DNA of 34,827 bases from Pseudomonadota bacterium (GTDB taxonomy: Bacteria > Pseudomonadota > Gammaproteobacteria > Burkholderiales > Sulfuriferulaceae). Location of the stretch: the NCBI GenBank assembly GCA_021795395.1, contig JAJYPN010000030.1, positions 1-34,827 on the forward strand, written 5' to 3'. Of this stretch, positions 15,152-24,852 are shown one piece after another (the first letter of the stretch is position 1; each line of letters begins with the position of its first letter). Made by a program: the position numbers and the translations under genes. The notes below the pieces were generated by a model. It ran no database searches. It had not been told where the DNA came from and saw only the letters and a program-made list of their open reading frames with translations.

Positions 15152-15893
15152 GTCGGCCGCCCCACAAGCACCCCGTATCGAGGGCGATGCAATCGCTATC
15201 CAGATGTAAACCCAGCGCCGACCAATGGCCGAAAACGATAGGCGAACCGGCGCTACGGCGGTTGGGTATCTGAAACCAGGGCAGGCACCCTGCCGGCGGA
15301 TGCCTTGGGTCGCCTTTGGCCTTGAAATCCATTTCCCCGTCAGGCGTGCAAAACCGCAACCGGGTCATCGCGTTGGTAATGACTCTCAAACGAGCCATTC
15401 CGGTCAGATCATTATGCCAGTATGCCGGTTTGTTGCCGTACATCTGTTCCAAAAAAAGTCGATAGTTGTCCGAACTCAATATCGATTGGACCTCGGCAGC
15501 CAATTGCAGCGCCTGCGGTATCGTCCACTGCGGCAGCAAGCCCGCGTGTACCAATAGATAGCCGTTGATCTGGACGGCCAGGGGTAATTTTCGCAGCCAT
15601 TTCAATAATTCTTCGCGATCCGGAGCGGCCAGTATCGCATGCAGCGTATCGCCAGGCAACGGTTCGGTCATCCCTTCCGCCAAGGCCAGCAAATGCAAAT
15701 CATGGTTGCCCAAAATCGCCTGAATGTCGTTTTCCCGGGCCCATCGCAATACGGCAAGAGAATTGTCGCCACGGTTAACCAGATCGCCGAGCAAATAGAT
15801 TGTGTCCACCGTTGGATCGAACGCGATATGCGCCAGCATTTCCTGCAACGCTTCAAAACATCCCTGTAAATCGCCTATGGCATAAGTGCTCAT
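15072..15893 (-). CDS. apaH: Symmetrical bis(5'-nucleosyl)-tetraphosphatase
   Basis: A 273-residue cytosolic metallophosphoesterase that splits diadenosine tetraphosphate into two ADP and can decap Np4N-capped RNA. Metal-binding motifs are GDLQG (7-11), GDLVNRGDNS (36-45) and GNHD (62-65), followed by VHAGLLPQW and a later GHWSALG. Length matches the E. coli enzyme. In E. coli apaH follows apaG and ksgA, but here it stands alone between olsA (convergent, overlapping) and rep (divergent). Confidence 0.95.
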   Translation of the reverse strand: MSTYAIGDLQGCFEALQEMLAHIAFDPTVDTIYLLGDLVNRGDNSLAVLRWARENDIQAILGNHDLHLLALAEGMTEPLPGDTLHAILAAPDREELLKWLRKLPLAVQINGYLLVHAGLLPQWTIPQALQLAAEVQSILSSDNYRLFLEQMYGNKPAYWHNDLTGMARLRVITNAMTRLRFCTPDGEMDFKAKGDPRHPPAGCLPWFQIPNRRSAGSPIVFGHWSALGLHLDSDCIALDTGCLWGGRLSALRLEDRQIFQIDCAEQKGITRWR

Positions 15894-16169
15894 AAATTAT
15901 CCCGATAATGCCGACCGCCAGAGAAGCCAATTTTGACAGGACGGATTTTTTTTGAATTATCGACAGCAACCATAGCAAAATCGTAGTAAGGTATTCCTGG
16001 TTCAGTCTAGCAAGATCAGGCTAAATTCTGATTACAGCGTTCAAAATATTACAGGATTCCCTGCATTTATTACCGTTCCTCTGTGATTTTCATGAGGATC
16101 GAAGGCGACATGTAACGGTCGGTACCCTTTTAAGGTAAAATAATTATCCGCTCCTATTCTATTTATACC
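15894..16169. other. Divergent apaH-rep intergenic region
   Basis: These 276 bases hold the start regions of apaH (minus strand) and rep (plus strand). A TTGACA is present on the plus strand at 15933-15938 with a poor -10 (AATTAT), and a TAAAAT at 16136-16141 lies 28 bases before the rep ATG without a convincing -35. No RNA gene or repeat is evident. Confidence 0.4.
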
Positions 16170-18149
16170 ATGTTTTCCCATCTTAACGCCGCGCAGCGCG
16201 AAGCAGTCAAGTATCTTGACGGCCCTTTACTGGTTTTAGCGGGAGCCGGATCAGGTAAAACGCGTGTCATTACACAAAAAATAAGCTATCTGGTCGAAGA
16301 ATGCGGATACTCTCCGCAGCATATCGCTGCGATTACTTTTACCAATAAAGCAGCGCGCGAAATGCAGGAGCGAGTCAGCAGCAAGGATAAGCCTGTCAAG
16401 GGTCTGACGATTTGTACCTTCCATGCGCTGGGCGTTCAGATCATGCGACAGGAAGCACACCGGTTGGCGTACAAGCCTCAATTTTCGATACTCGATTCTG
16501 CGGATATCGCTCAGATTATCGCAGAAATAATAAAATCTACCGATAAACAGGAGATACGTCGCGCTCAATGGCACCTGAGTACCTGGAAAAATGCGCTGGT
16601 TTCACCCGATCTCGCGCTTACTACAGCCGAAACCGACACGGACGCGACGTATGCCAAAATTTATCAACGTTATCAAGATACGCTAAAAGCCTATCAGGCG
16701 CTCGATTTCGACGATCTGATCCGGTTGCCCGCCGAATTATTTTCAACGGATGCCGATATGCTGGAAAAATGGCGCAAAAAATTGCGCTATCTGCTTATCG
16801 ACGAATACCAGGATACCAATGCCTGCCAATATCAGATTGTCAAGCAATTGTGCGGACTGTCGGGAGCGTTTACCGCGGTAGGCGACGACGATCAGGCGAT
16901 TTACGGCTGGCGGGGCGCGAATGTAAAAAACCTTCAGCAGTTGCACGACGACTATCCGAATTTGAAAGTGATCCAGCTGACGCAAAATTACCGTTCGACG
17001 CTGCGCATTTTGCAGGCGGCAAATAGCGTCATCGCAAATAATGCACGCCTGTACGACAAGCGTTTATGGAGCGAACACGGTATGGGCGATCCGCTGCAGG
17101 TGCTGGTAGCAAAGGATGAAAATGAAGAGGCGCAAAATGTGGTGATGCGTCTGCTGGCGCATAAATTCGAGCATCGCACACGGTATGGCGATTATGCCGT
17201 GTTATATCGCGGCAATCATCAGGCGCGGGTATTTGAACAATTTTTGCGTAACGAGAAAGTGCCTTACGAAATGTCCGGCGGACAGTCATTTTTCGATCGC
17301 GCCGAAATCAAGGATATGATTGCGTATATGCGCTTGCTGACCAACAGCGACGACGACCCGGCGTTCATTCGTGCAGCCACCACGCCCAGACGCGGCATCG
17401 GAGCGGCAACGCTGGAAAAACTGGGAGAATATGCCGGACAGCGCCGCACCAGCCTGTTTACCGCAGCGTTCGAAATGGGTTTTCAGTCGCGTATTCCGTC
17501 AGCCCAACTGGAATCGCTGTTGACGTTCTGCCGTTATATCAATGCATTGGAAGCACGTATCCATAAGACGCCGGCGGGTGAACTGATGGCGGATCTGCTC
17601 AAGGATATCGCCTACGAAAATTATCTGTTCGATAGCGAAGAAACGCGCGCGGCGCAGGGAAAATGGAATCATGTACAGGATTTTGTAGGATGGCTAGGTA
17701 AAAAAGGCGAAGCGGACGATAAAAACCTGATCGAACTTACGCAGACGATCGCCCTGATTACCTTGCTGGAAAATCGCGACGACGGCGCACTCGATGCGGT
17801 ACGTCTGTCGACGATACATGCCGCCAAAGGACTGGAATTTGGACATGTGTTTCTGGTGGGCGTCGAGGAGGACATCCTGCCACACCGAGAATCGGTTGAA
17901 AACGGTACGCTGGAAGAAGAGCGCCGTCTGATGTATGTGGCGATCACCCGTGCGCAACGCTCATTGACTCTGAGTTACTGTCAGCGCCGCAAACGGGCTG
18001 GCGAAATGCAGGTGTGCGAGCCGTCTCGATTCATTTCGGAAATCGCCAACGAGGATATCCGCCGCCCCGACCAGAATAACGATCCCGAATTGCAACGTCG
18101 CCAAGGCAATGCCCGACTGGCGCAATTGAAAGCGATGCTGGCGCAGTAA
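16170..18149 (+). CDS. rep: ATP-dependent DNA helicase Rep
   Basis: A 659-residue superfamily 1A 3'-5' helicase, close in length to E. coli Rep. It begins FSHLNAAQREAVKYLDGPLL. Motifs in order are Walker A GAGSGKT (25-31), AITFTNKAAREM, ICTFHALGVQIMR, Walker B LIDEYQDTN, GDDDQAIYGWRGAN, LTQNYRST, STIHAAKGLEFGHVFLVG and MYVAITRAQ. Rep restarts or clears replication forks, removing proteins ahead of the replisome. UvrD is the close alternative, but the start and the EEDILPH/REEE-type region fit Rep. All motifs are intact. Confidence 0.93.
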   Translation: MFSHLNAAQREAVKYLDGPLLVLAGAGSGKTRVITQKISYLVEECGYSPQHIAAITFTNKAAREMQERVSSKDKPVKGLTICTFHALGVQIMRQEAHRLAYKPQFSILDSADIAQIIAEIIKSTDKQEIRRAQWHLSTWKNALVSPDLALTTAETDTDATYAKIYQRYQDTLKAYQALDFDDLIRLPAELFSTDADMLEKWRKKLRYLLIDEYQDTNACQYQIVKQLCGLSGAFTAVGDDDQAIYGWRGANVKNLQQLHDDYPNLKVIQLTQNYRSTLRILQAANSVIANNARLYDKRLWSEHGMGDPLQVLVAKDENEEAQNVVMRLLAHKFEHRTRYGDYAVLYRGNHQARVFEQFLRNEKVPYEMSGGQSFFDRAEIKDMIAYMRLLTNSDDDPAFIRAATTPRRGIGAATLEKLGEYAGQRRTSLFTAAFEMGFQSRIPSAQLESLLTFCRYINALEARIHKTPAGELMADLLKDIAYENYLFDSEETRAAQGKWNHVQDFVGWLGKKGEADDKNLIELTQTIALITLLENRDDGALDAVRLSTIHAAKGLEFGHVFLVGVEEDILPHRESVENGTLEEERRLMYVAITRAQRSLTLSYCQRRKRAGEMQVCEPSRFISEIANEDIRRPDQNNDPELQRRQGNARLAQLKAMLAQ

Positions 18150-18286
18150 ACGGATAAACCAGTTTGCGATGGCGTCGATCTGCTATTTCCGTGCTGTCAT
18201 CCAGTGTTTGTATCTAGCTGTCCAACTTGATTCGATACATGGGCTGTGTCGAGAGCCGGTTACACCCGCGTAATCCGATGTCCGGT

Positions 18287-18655
18287 TCAGAATAATTCTA
18301 TGCGAGCCTCGTAGCGAAAGACGATCAGGCGGTAGAGCTCTTCACCAATCTGTACATGCGTCGATTCACGCCTTTCCAGACTGATCGTATCGCCGCCGCT
18401 GGCTGAAAGCGTGCGAAAACCGAAGATATCGTTTTCGATCAGGCTGTCGAGTATTTCACGACATGCTTCGGCATTGAGCCGATGGCCGGTATTATCGACC
18501 AGCACGCAGGGTTTGCCATGCTTATTGGTGGTCTGATAATGAATGGCGTCGTCGCGCAAGGGGTTATTTTCGTCGAAGTTCGCATTGGGGTCTACAAAAG
18601 AATTGGGATTGTCCATAAACTTGGTGTTTACCTTCAAATAATACCGATGAGTCAT
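18287..18655 (-). CDS. Uncharacterised acidic protein divergent from the zapA operon
   Basis: A 122-residue protein that I do not recognise. It has no signal peptide or membrane segment. The N-terminal part is rich in Asn, Asp and Pro (MDNPNSFVDPNANFDENNP); the C-terminal part looks like alternating helix and strand (AEACREILDSLIENDIFGF, ELYRLIVFRYEARIELF). The start at 18655 overlaps the -35 of the divergent promoter and has no Shine-Dalgarno. ATG 18616, with AAGG about 10 bases upstream, would give a 109-residue protein and is a fair alternative. Confidence 0.55.
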   Translation of the reverse strand: MTHRYYLKVNTKFMDNPNSFVDPNANFDENNPLRDDAIHYQTTNKHGKPCVLVDNTGHRLNAEACREILDSLIENDIFGFRTLSASGGDTISLERRESTHVQIGEELYRLIVFRYEARIELF

Positions 18656-18684
18656 TGACGTGGTTAATTTTTTCCAATTATAGT
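18655..18684 (+). promoter_or_regulatory. Sigma70-type promoter for the zapA operon, likely leaderless
   Basis: TTGACG (18655-18660) and TATAGT (18679-18684) are 18 bases apart. The expected transcription start is about 18691, which is the first base of the ATG of the next gene. No Shine-Dalgarno precedes that ATG. Confidence 0.6.
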
Positions 18685-18690
18685 ACGAAT

Positions 18691-18891
18691 ATGGAGAATG
18701 AACTCAATACACTGGAAGGCAAACTCTGCCAATTGCTGGATTTGTGCAGAAATTTACGGGCCGAAAATCAAAAATTACGCCAGCAGGTCGCTATTGCCAA
18801 CGATCAGAATAAACAACTTGGCGAACGGGTAAGTCATGCTCGCAAAAGAATGGAAATGCTACTGGAAAAAATTCCCGAGGTCGATGTATGA
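18691..18891 (+). CDS. ZapB-like coiled-coil protein (TIGR02449-like)
   Basis: A 66-residue protein from ATG 18691; a TTG at 18655 would add 12 residues but lies in the promoter. It is almost wholly coiled coil: leucines and asparagines in heptad spacing (LNTLEGKLCQLLDLCRNLRAEN, then QKLRQQVAIANDQNKQL). It matches the short coiled-coil proteins that gammaproteobacteria encode just before zapA. It overlaps zapA as ATGA, so the two are translated together. A role with ZapA at the FtsZ ring is inferred from this linkage. Confidence 0.82.
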   Translation: MENELNTLEGKLCQLLDLCRNLRAENQKLRQQVAIANDQNKQLGERVSHARKRMEMLLEKIPEVDV

Positions 18892-19235
18892 GCCGTGATA
18901 ATAAAGGAATGGATATTAATATTCTGGGGCGCGAATTTCGTGTCGCGTGCCCCGAAGGCGAACAAGAGGCGTTGCTTGCAGCGGCGCAGTATCTCGATAT
19001 GAAAATGCGGGAAATTCGCGAACAGGGTAAAGTAATCGGGATAGAACGTATTGCCGTGATGGCGGCATTGAATATGGCCTTCGAATTAAAAAATAAATCC
19101 GGGGCAAATAGTGTTGACATCAGTAGCGCGCAGCGTAAAATCAAATCCATGGAAGTCATGATAGATGATGCGATCAGGGCACAGGAGACTCTTTTCGCTG
19201 TATCTTCTTCCGAACTTCCGCTTACTTCCGCTTGA
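18888..19235 (+). CDS. zapA: Cell division protein ZapA
   Basis: A 115-residue cytosolic protein that binds and cross-links FtsZ filaments at the division ring. The N-terminal head has VDINILGREFRVACPEGEQEALLAAAQYLD-type sequence (here MDINILGREFRV, CPEGEQEALL, AAQYLDMKM), then IERIAVMAALNMAFEL, which leads into the C-terminal helix that forms the tetramer. It is coupled to the upstream coiled-coil gene by an ATGA overlap and is followed directly by 6S RNA. Confidence 0.94.
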   Translation: MSRDNKGMDINILGREFRVACPEGEQEALLAAAQYLDMKMREIREQGKVIGIERIAVMAALNMAFELKNKSGANSVDISSAQRKIKSMEVMIDDAIRAQETLFAVSSSELPLTSA

Positions 19236-19240
19236 CCATG

Positions 19241-19416
19241 TTCCCTGCGGTGTTTGTCTGGATTGCGAATTCTTTGAACCAATAAATTTGCATAGGTCGC
19301 GGTTATTGATTAATGCCGTTGTGCGCGTTATTCATTAATGTGCCTGAAGCGTTTGCGCTGCGACCACTTGAACCTCAGGTTCAAGATAGCGTTTCAGACG
19401 GCATTTGCGGGGAGCT
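19241..19416 (+). ncRNA. ssrS: 6S RNA
   Basis: A regulatory RNA that binds sigma70 RNA polymerase in stationary phase by mimicking an open promoter. It lies between zapA and fau, the standard gammaproteobacterial place. The conserved hairpin CTTGAACC-TCA-GGTTCAAG is at 19367-19385. The ends close into a long stem: CCCTGCGG and TTTGTCT near 19243-19259 pair with AGACGG and TTTGCGGGG near 19396-19412, around a small internal mismatch. Length of about 175 bases fits. The ends are estimated to within a few bases. Confidence 0.9.
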
Positions 19417-19537
19417 CCCATTTTGATCCCCACAGGTTATTGGCTGTTCAAGAGAACAAAGTCTTGCCGTGAAACGCTTCCGGTACTTTTTATAGCGACG
19501 GCGGTAGCTAATCTGATTGATCTGTCAGGGACCTTTT

Positions 19538-20140
19538 TTGAACAAAAACCTATTACGCAGCGAATTGCGCCGCCGTCGCCGCGCAATTCCGTATGCAGAC
19601 CGAATCGCGTTCGCGCAAAAGCTGGTTCGGCATGTAATGCATTCCGGTCTTCTTCTACGCTACCGGCGCATCGGTATCTATCTTGCGCACGGTACTGAAA
19701 TCAATACGCTCTATCTGTTGAATAAAATGCTGAGCTTACATAAGCAGGTCTATTTGCCGATGTTACCTTACGGGCGCGGGAAAAAACTCTGGTTTAATCG
19801 AGTGGAAACGGGATTGCCCTGGGTATTGAACCGGTTCGGCATGGCTGAAAACCGGAGTCGCCGTCCCTTACGGGCTCAAAAACTCGATTTGCTTTTTTTG
19901 CCATTACTCGGTTATGACGATCTCGGCTATCGTATCGGGACCGGAGGTGGCTATTACGATGCCAGCCTTAACTATTTATGTCGGCGCAATTACTGGAGGA
20001 TGCCGTATCTGATAGGTGTCAGCTTTGCTTGTCAACATCTGGAGGATAAATTATTGCCTGATTTCTGGGATATACCGATGAACGCGATATTGACCGAATA
20101 CGGACTGCATCGTTTTCAGGAGCGTAATAATCGGTTTTGA
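19538..20140 (+). CDS. fau: 5-formyltetrahydrofolate cyclo-ligase
   Basis: A 200-residue cytosolic enzyme that converts 5-formyl-THF to 5,10-methenyl-THF with ATP, recycling a folate that inhibits one-carbon enzymes. It starts at TTG 19538, with AGGGA at 19527-19531; a TTG at 19517 is a weaker option. The N-terminus is NKNLLRSELRRRRRAIP (basic, ATP-binding side) and the key motif GTGGGYYD lies at 134-141, after LLFLPLLGYDDLGYRI. It follows 6S RNA, with which it is co-transcribed in relatives (ygfA). Confidence 0.92.
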   Translation: MNKNLLRSELRRRRRAIPYADRIAFAQKLVRHVMHSGLLLRYRRIGIYLAHGTEINTLYLLNKMLSLHKQVYLPMLPYGRGKKLWFNRVETGLPWVLNRFGMAENRSRRPLRAQKLDLLFLPLLGYDDLGYRIGTGGGYYDASLNYLCRRNYWRMPYLIGVSFACQHLEDKLLPDFWDIPMNAILTEYGLHRFQERNNRF

Positions 20141-20406
20141 TCAATGGATTTATGAGTTCGGTGCGGTAATCTACGGTAAACCGGATTTGTCCAGCTGTTT
20201 ATGGCGAATTCGGGATGAATTTATGTGTTTTACCCACACATTGACGTACTGAGGATAACTTTCGTTCATCACGTAATCAAGGATAGGCGTAATAATACAA
20301 GTCATTGAATACTATAAGCTATATTTGTTGCATTTTTTTTAATCGGATTAAGAAAAGCCTTTGGCTTTAGGGGCTTTGACTGGTTTTATCGCGGTTACGC
20401 ACATAA

Positions 20407-20429
20407 TTATCCACAGCATATGTGGGTAA
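20407..20429. repeat. Inverted pair of DnaA-box-like sites
   Basis: TTATCCACA is a perfect DnaA box. Five bases on is TGTGGGTAA, whose reverse complement TTACCCACA differs at one base. A third copy, TTACCCACA, is at 20230-20238. This could be a DnaA-binding locus outside the origin, or a palindromic operator unrelated to DnaA. Confidence 0.45.
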
Positions 20430-20546
20430 CAAAAAAGTCTCTGCGTTATGAATGGATTAGCCTTAAATCTTAATAACCACTCTAGCAAAATGCGCTAACT
20501 TTATTCAGCCTGCGTGCATCTGTCCTGTTGCTTGTCCAGACATTTA

Positions 20547-20592
20547 ACCTGCCGGACTCAAAGTATTTTTTGGATACGTCGGTCTGGCAGGT
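20547..20592. repeat. Inverted repeat near the lipoprotein 3' end
   Basis: ACCTGCCGGAC and GTCTGGCAGGT (one G-T pair allowed) form an 11-base stem around a 24-base loop that contains a T-run. It is 33 bases past the minus-strand lipoprotein stop and may end or protect that transcript, although no U-run follows the stem on the minus strand. Confidence 0.4.
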
Positions 20593-20624
20593 GTCAGGCG
20601 TAATACCGCAAGCAGATATGGTGC

Positions 20625-22013
20625 TCAGGGGACGATAAAATTCAATCCATGTGTAGCTTGAAAATTGATGAATACCGGGGTCAGTACGCCGGTCGTCATG
20701 TTGACCGAGGTAATCATGTTTCCTGCGGCAGCATACACCTGGCCGGGCGTAAAGCCGCTGCTGGCGTCAATTCGATAAACGTATCCACTTGAAGTATCGG
20801 TGACCAGCATGAACGTGTTGCCGGTGGCTCCTGTCGGCACTGCCGGAACCCAGCGGAAATCGTCGATCGACCAGGAAATTCCGCCGTAGGTCAAGGGCAA
20901 TATCGAGGTGGTCTGTGTCGTATTGGCCGGATTGATGCTGCTGACATGGATCAGTTCGCCATCCTGCTGGCTGTCGATCCACAAGTCGCCATTCGGATCC
21001 AGGGCAGTCGAGTCGGCGTCGGTGGCATTGAGGATGGCGCTGTTGTTGCTGGTCAATTGGGCGGTTCCGTTGGACAGCATGGTGGTCTGCGTGGTCGAGC
21101 CGTCGGTGCTCACTACCGGCGTGACGTGGTACGTATTCGATGCGCCGCTGTTCAGGGTGATCACATACTGGATGGCGCCGTTCGTATTGGTGCTGCCTGT
21201 CACTGCCTGATTGATGCCGAAGACCGTACCGTTGCCGCAGGTGCCGGTGCCGCACGATGCGCCATTGATCCAGCTGGTGGAATAAGGCAAGGTGGTGGAC
21301 GGATTGCTCGGGGTCATGGTCGTAGCCGGGGCTGAAGCGCTGACATAGACATGCGTGCCTATGAGTTTCATGTCGTCCAGACCGCCGCCATGCTGTAGCG
21401 GTACGTTGCTGGTGGCGGAACTGTTGTTCGGGTCGGCAACCGTAACGGCGGAAACCGATGCCGCATCAGCCGTATAAGTGGTAACGGTAGCCGGGCTGGT
21501 GGAAAAATTGATTACGCTCAATTTCGGATTGGCGTCTTCGTCCGAGGTCACCCACAGGGTGTGGTAATCGCTGGTGGTATTTTGCAGCATGCCATCGATA
21601 TGTCCCGGCACATTGATGGTTTGCAGGATATGGCCATTGAGATCGTATTCGACCACCTGGCCTTGGGCAACGGTACCGCTGGGAGCGCCGGTAGGCACAT
21701 TACCCATAGGATCGACATTGCTGCGATCCTGATAAGCGATGAATACCGCACTGTCAGGACTGTTGGCGGCGGTTTGCACCGGCACGATATCGTCAGGTTT
21801 GCTCGATCCGGTCGGATTGGTTGCAAATACGGAAATAGCGTAGGAACCTGAAGGATTGGTAATATTGTTCGGCACCGGGGTGGCAGCTGGCGGCGGTGTA
21901 GGGGCGGCGGGCGGAGCGGTATTGACGGTTCCGGAAGAACTGTTGAAAATGCAGCCGCTCAATGCGGTTATTACTGTCATGGACATCGCCATGGTTAACA
22001 GATTTTTTTTCAC
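20625..22013 (-). CDS. Secreted lipoprotein, probable beta-rich repeat fold, unknown function
   Basis: A 462-residue protein starting at GTG 22013 (GGAGAG upstream with suitable spacing); a TTG at 22031 is less likely. The signal peptide ends in the lipobox ALSGC with lipidated C21. A Pro/Ala linker follows (TAPPAAPTPPPAATPVP). The rest is rich in Thr, Ser, Asn and Val with repeated blocks such as LWVTSDED, LWIDSQQDGELIHVSS and VTDTSSGYVYRIDAS, reminiscent of beta-propeller blades (SMP-30/NHL-like). Two cysteines in SCGTGTCGNG could form a disulfide. No catalytic motif is recognised. It should be anchored to a membrane, facing the periplasm or cell surface. Confidence 0.7.
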   Translation of the reverse strand: MKKNLLTMAMSMTVITALSGCIFNSSSGTVNTAPPAAPTPPPAATPVPNNITNPSGSYAISVFATNPTGSSKPDDIVPVQTAANSPDSAVFIAYQDRSNVDPMGNVPTGAPSGTVAQGQVVEYDLNGHILQTINVPGHIDGMLQNTTSDYHTLWVTSDEDANPKLSVINFSTSPATVTTYTADAASVSAVTVADPNNSSATSNVPLQHGGGLDDMKLIGTHVYVSASAPATTMTPSNPSTTLPYSTSWINGASCGTGTCGNGTVFGINQAVTGSTNTNGAIQYVITLNSGASNTYHVTPVVSTDGSTTQTTMLSNGTAQLTSNNSAILNATDADSTALDPNGDLWIDSQQDGELIHVSSINPANTTQTTSILPLTYGGISWSIDDFRWVPAVPTGATGNTFMLVTDTSSGYVYRIDASSGFTPGQVYAAAGNMITSVNMTTGVLTPVFINFQATHGLNFIVP

Positions 22014-22260
22014 AAACACTCTCCAGTACAAGTTGAAAACGGTTCAAGGTTTTTGCGGCGACACCAGCAAGTCCGACGAGGAAAGTTCTGGCGACCGCGC
22101 AACTCACTGTAGCAGCTGGATGTGTCTGTTTCGTGACGGAAGTTAACCTACATTGTACGGTTGATGCGATTACCGCGATTGATCAGGGGAAGGTTGTGAG
22201 GAACCGTTGTGACCCGTATCCTTGATGATGCGCGATCGCGCAGTTGCAAGAGTGGATCTG

Positions 22261-23331
22261 CTAGCGAGAAGTATGATACGTAACACTCTGGTTGTGCACG
22301 GCATCGACCAGGGCAGCGACATTTTCCGGCGGGGTAAATTGCGAAATACCGTGGCCGAGATTGAATACATGGCCGTTGCCTGAGCCGTAGGCAGCCAGAA
22401 CCTTACCGGCCTCGCTGGCGATCGTGGCGGGGTCGGTGAGCATGACGGCCGGATCGAGATTGCCTTGCAGCGCCACGCGCTCGCCCACGCGTGTTCTGGC
22501 GCTCTGGATGTCGGTACTCCAGTCCAGCCCCAGCGCATCGCAACCGGTGGCCGCCATGCTTTCCAGCCAGTTGCCGCCGCCTTTGGTAAACAGGATTACG
22601 GGTACGTCGGCATTGTCATGCCTGCGTATCAGGCCGCCGATGATCTGCTGCATGTAAGGCAGCGAAAATTCATGGTAGGCATGGTGCGACAGCGCCCCGC
22701 CCCAGGTGTCGAATAGCATAACGGCCTGAGCGCCGGCCTGGATTTGCGCGTTGAGATAGGCGGTCACCGCTTGCGCGTTGACGGAGAGAATGTGATGCAA
22801 TAAATCGGGCCGCTGATACAGCATTTTCTTGGTGACGGCAAACTCCGTCCCGCCTTCGCCTTCTATCATGTAACACGCCAGGGTAAACGGACTCCCGGAA
22901 AATCCGATCAGCGGTACGCTGTTATCGAGCGCGCGGCGTATCTGGCTTACCGCATCGATGACATAGCGCAGATGTTCGACAGGATCGGGCGCGATCAAGG
23001 CGCGGATTTCCCATTCTTCGCGTAAAGGGCGCTCGAACTTCGGCCCTTCATTCGGCGCGAAGTACAACCCCAGACCCATTGCGTCGGGAATGGTTAGAAT
23101 ATCCGAGAACAGGATTGCGGCGTCCAGAGGAAAACGCGCCAGCGGTTGCAGCGTGACTTCGGTCGCCAGGTCGGGATTCTTGCACAACGATAAAAAATCT
23201 CCGGCACGCGCCCGGGTCTGATTGTATTCGGGTAAATAGCGCCCGGCCTGGCGCATGATCCAGATTGGCGTGTAATCGGTGGGCTGATGAAGCAAGGCGC
23301 GGATAAAGGTGTCGTTACGTAGTTTTGCCAT
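22261..23331 (-). CDS. hemE: Uroporphyrinogen decarboxylase
   Basis: A 356-residue cytosolic enzyme that removes four carboxyl groups from uroporphyrinogen III to give coproporphyrinogen III in haem synthesis. Signatures are [13 protein letters not shown] (24-36, substrate-binding arginines), [14 protein letters not shown] with the key aspartate, [18 protein letters not shown] and the late [13 protein letters not shown]. Length is typical. It lies 60 bases after gltD on the same strand, so it is probably at the end of the gltBD transcript. This enzyme supplies haem for the c-type cytochromes encoded elsewhere in the window. Confidence 0.97.
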   Translation of the reverse strand: MAKLRNDTFIRALLHQPTDYTPIWIMRQAGRYLPEYNQTRARAGDFLSLCKNPDLATEVTLQPLARFPLDAAILFSDILTIPDAMGLGLYFAPNEGPKFERPLREEWEIRALIAPDPVEHLRYVIDAVSQIRRALDNSVPLIGFSGSPFTLACYMIEGEGGTEFAVTKKMLYQRPDLLHHILSVNAQAVTAYLNAQIQAGAQAVMLFDTWGGALSHHAYHEFSLPYMQQIIGGLIRRHDNADVPVILFTKGGGNWLESMAATGCDALGLDWSTDIQSARTRVGERVALQGNLDPAVMLTDPATIASEAGKVLAAYGSGNGHVFNLGHGISQFTPPENVAALVDAVHNQSVTYHTSR

Positions 23332-23391
23332 GGTTAATCAGCGATGAGGATAAGATAAATTGAATACAAATGCTGTACGACGAGCACGGAA

Positions 23392-24840
<1,449 letters not shown>

Positions 24841-24852
24841 TTATTTGGCGGG

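Larger units (their letters stand above)
20141..20624. other. Gene-free region with DnaA-box-like and inverted repeats
   Basis: These 484 bases lie between the stops of fau and of a minus-strand lipoprotein gene. They hold a TTACCCACA at 20230-20238, an inverted pair TTATCCACA-GCATA-TGTGGGTAA at 20407-20429, a short hairpin AAAGCC-TTT-GGCTTT at 20354-20368, and an 11-base-pair inverted repeat at 20547-20592. No tRNA and no protein-like reading frame are visible. Confidence 0.55.
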
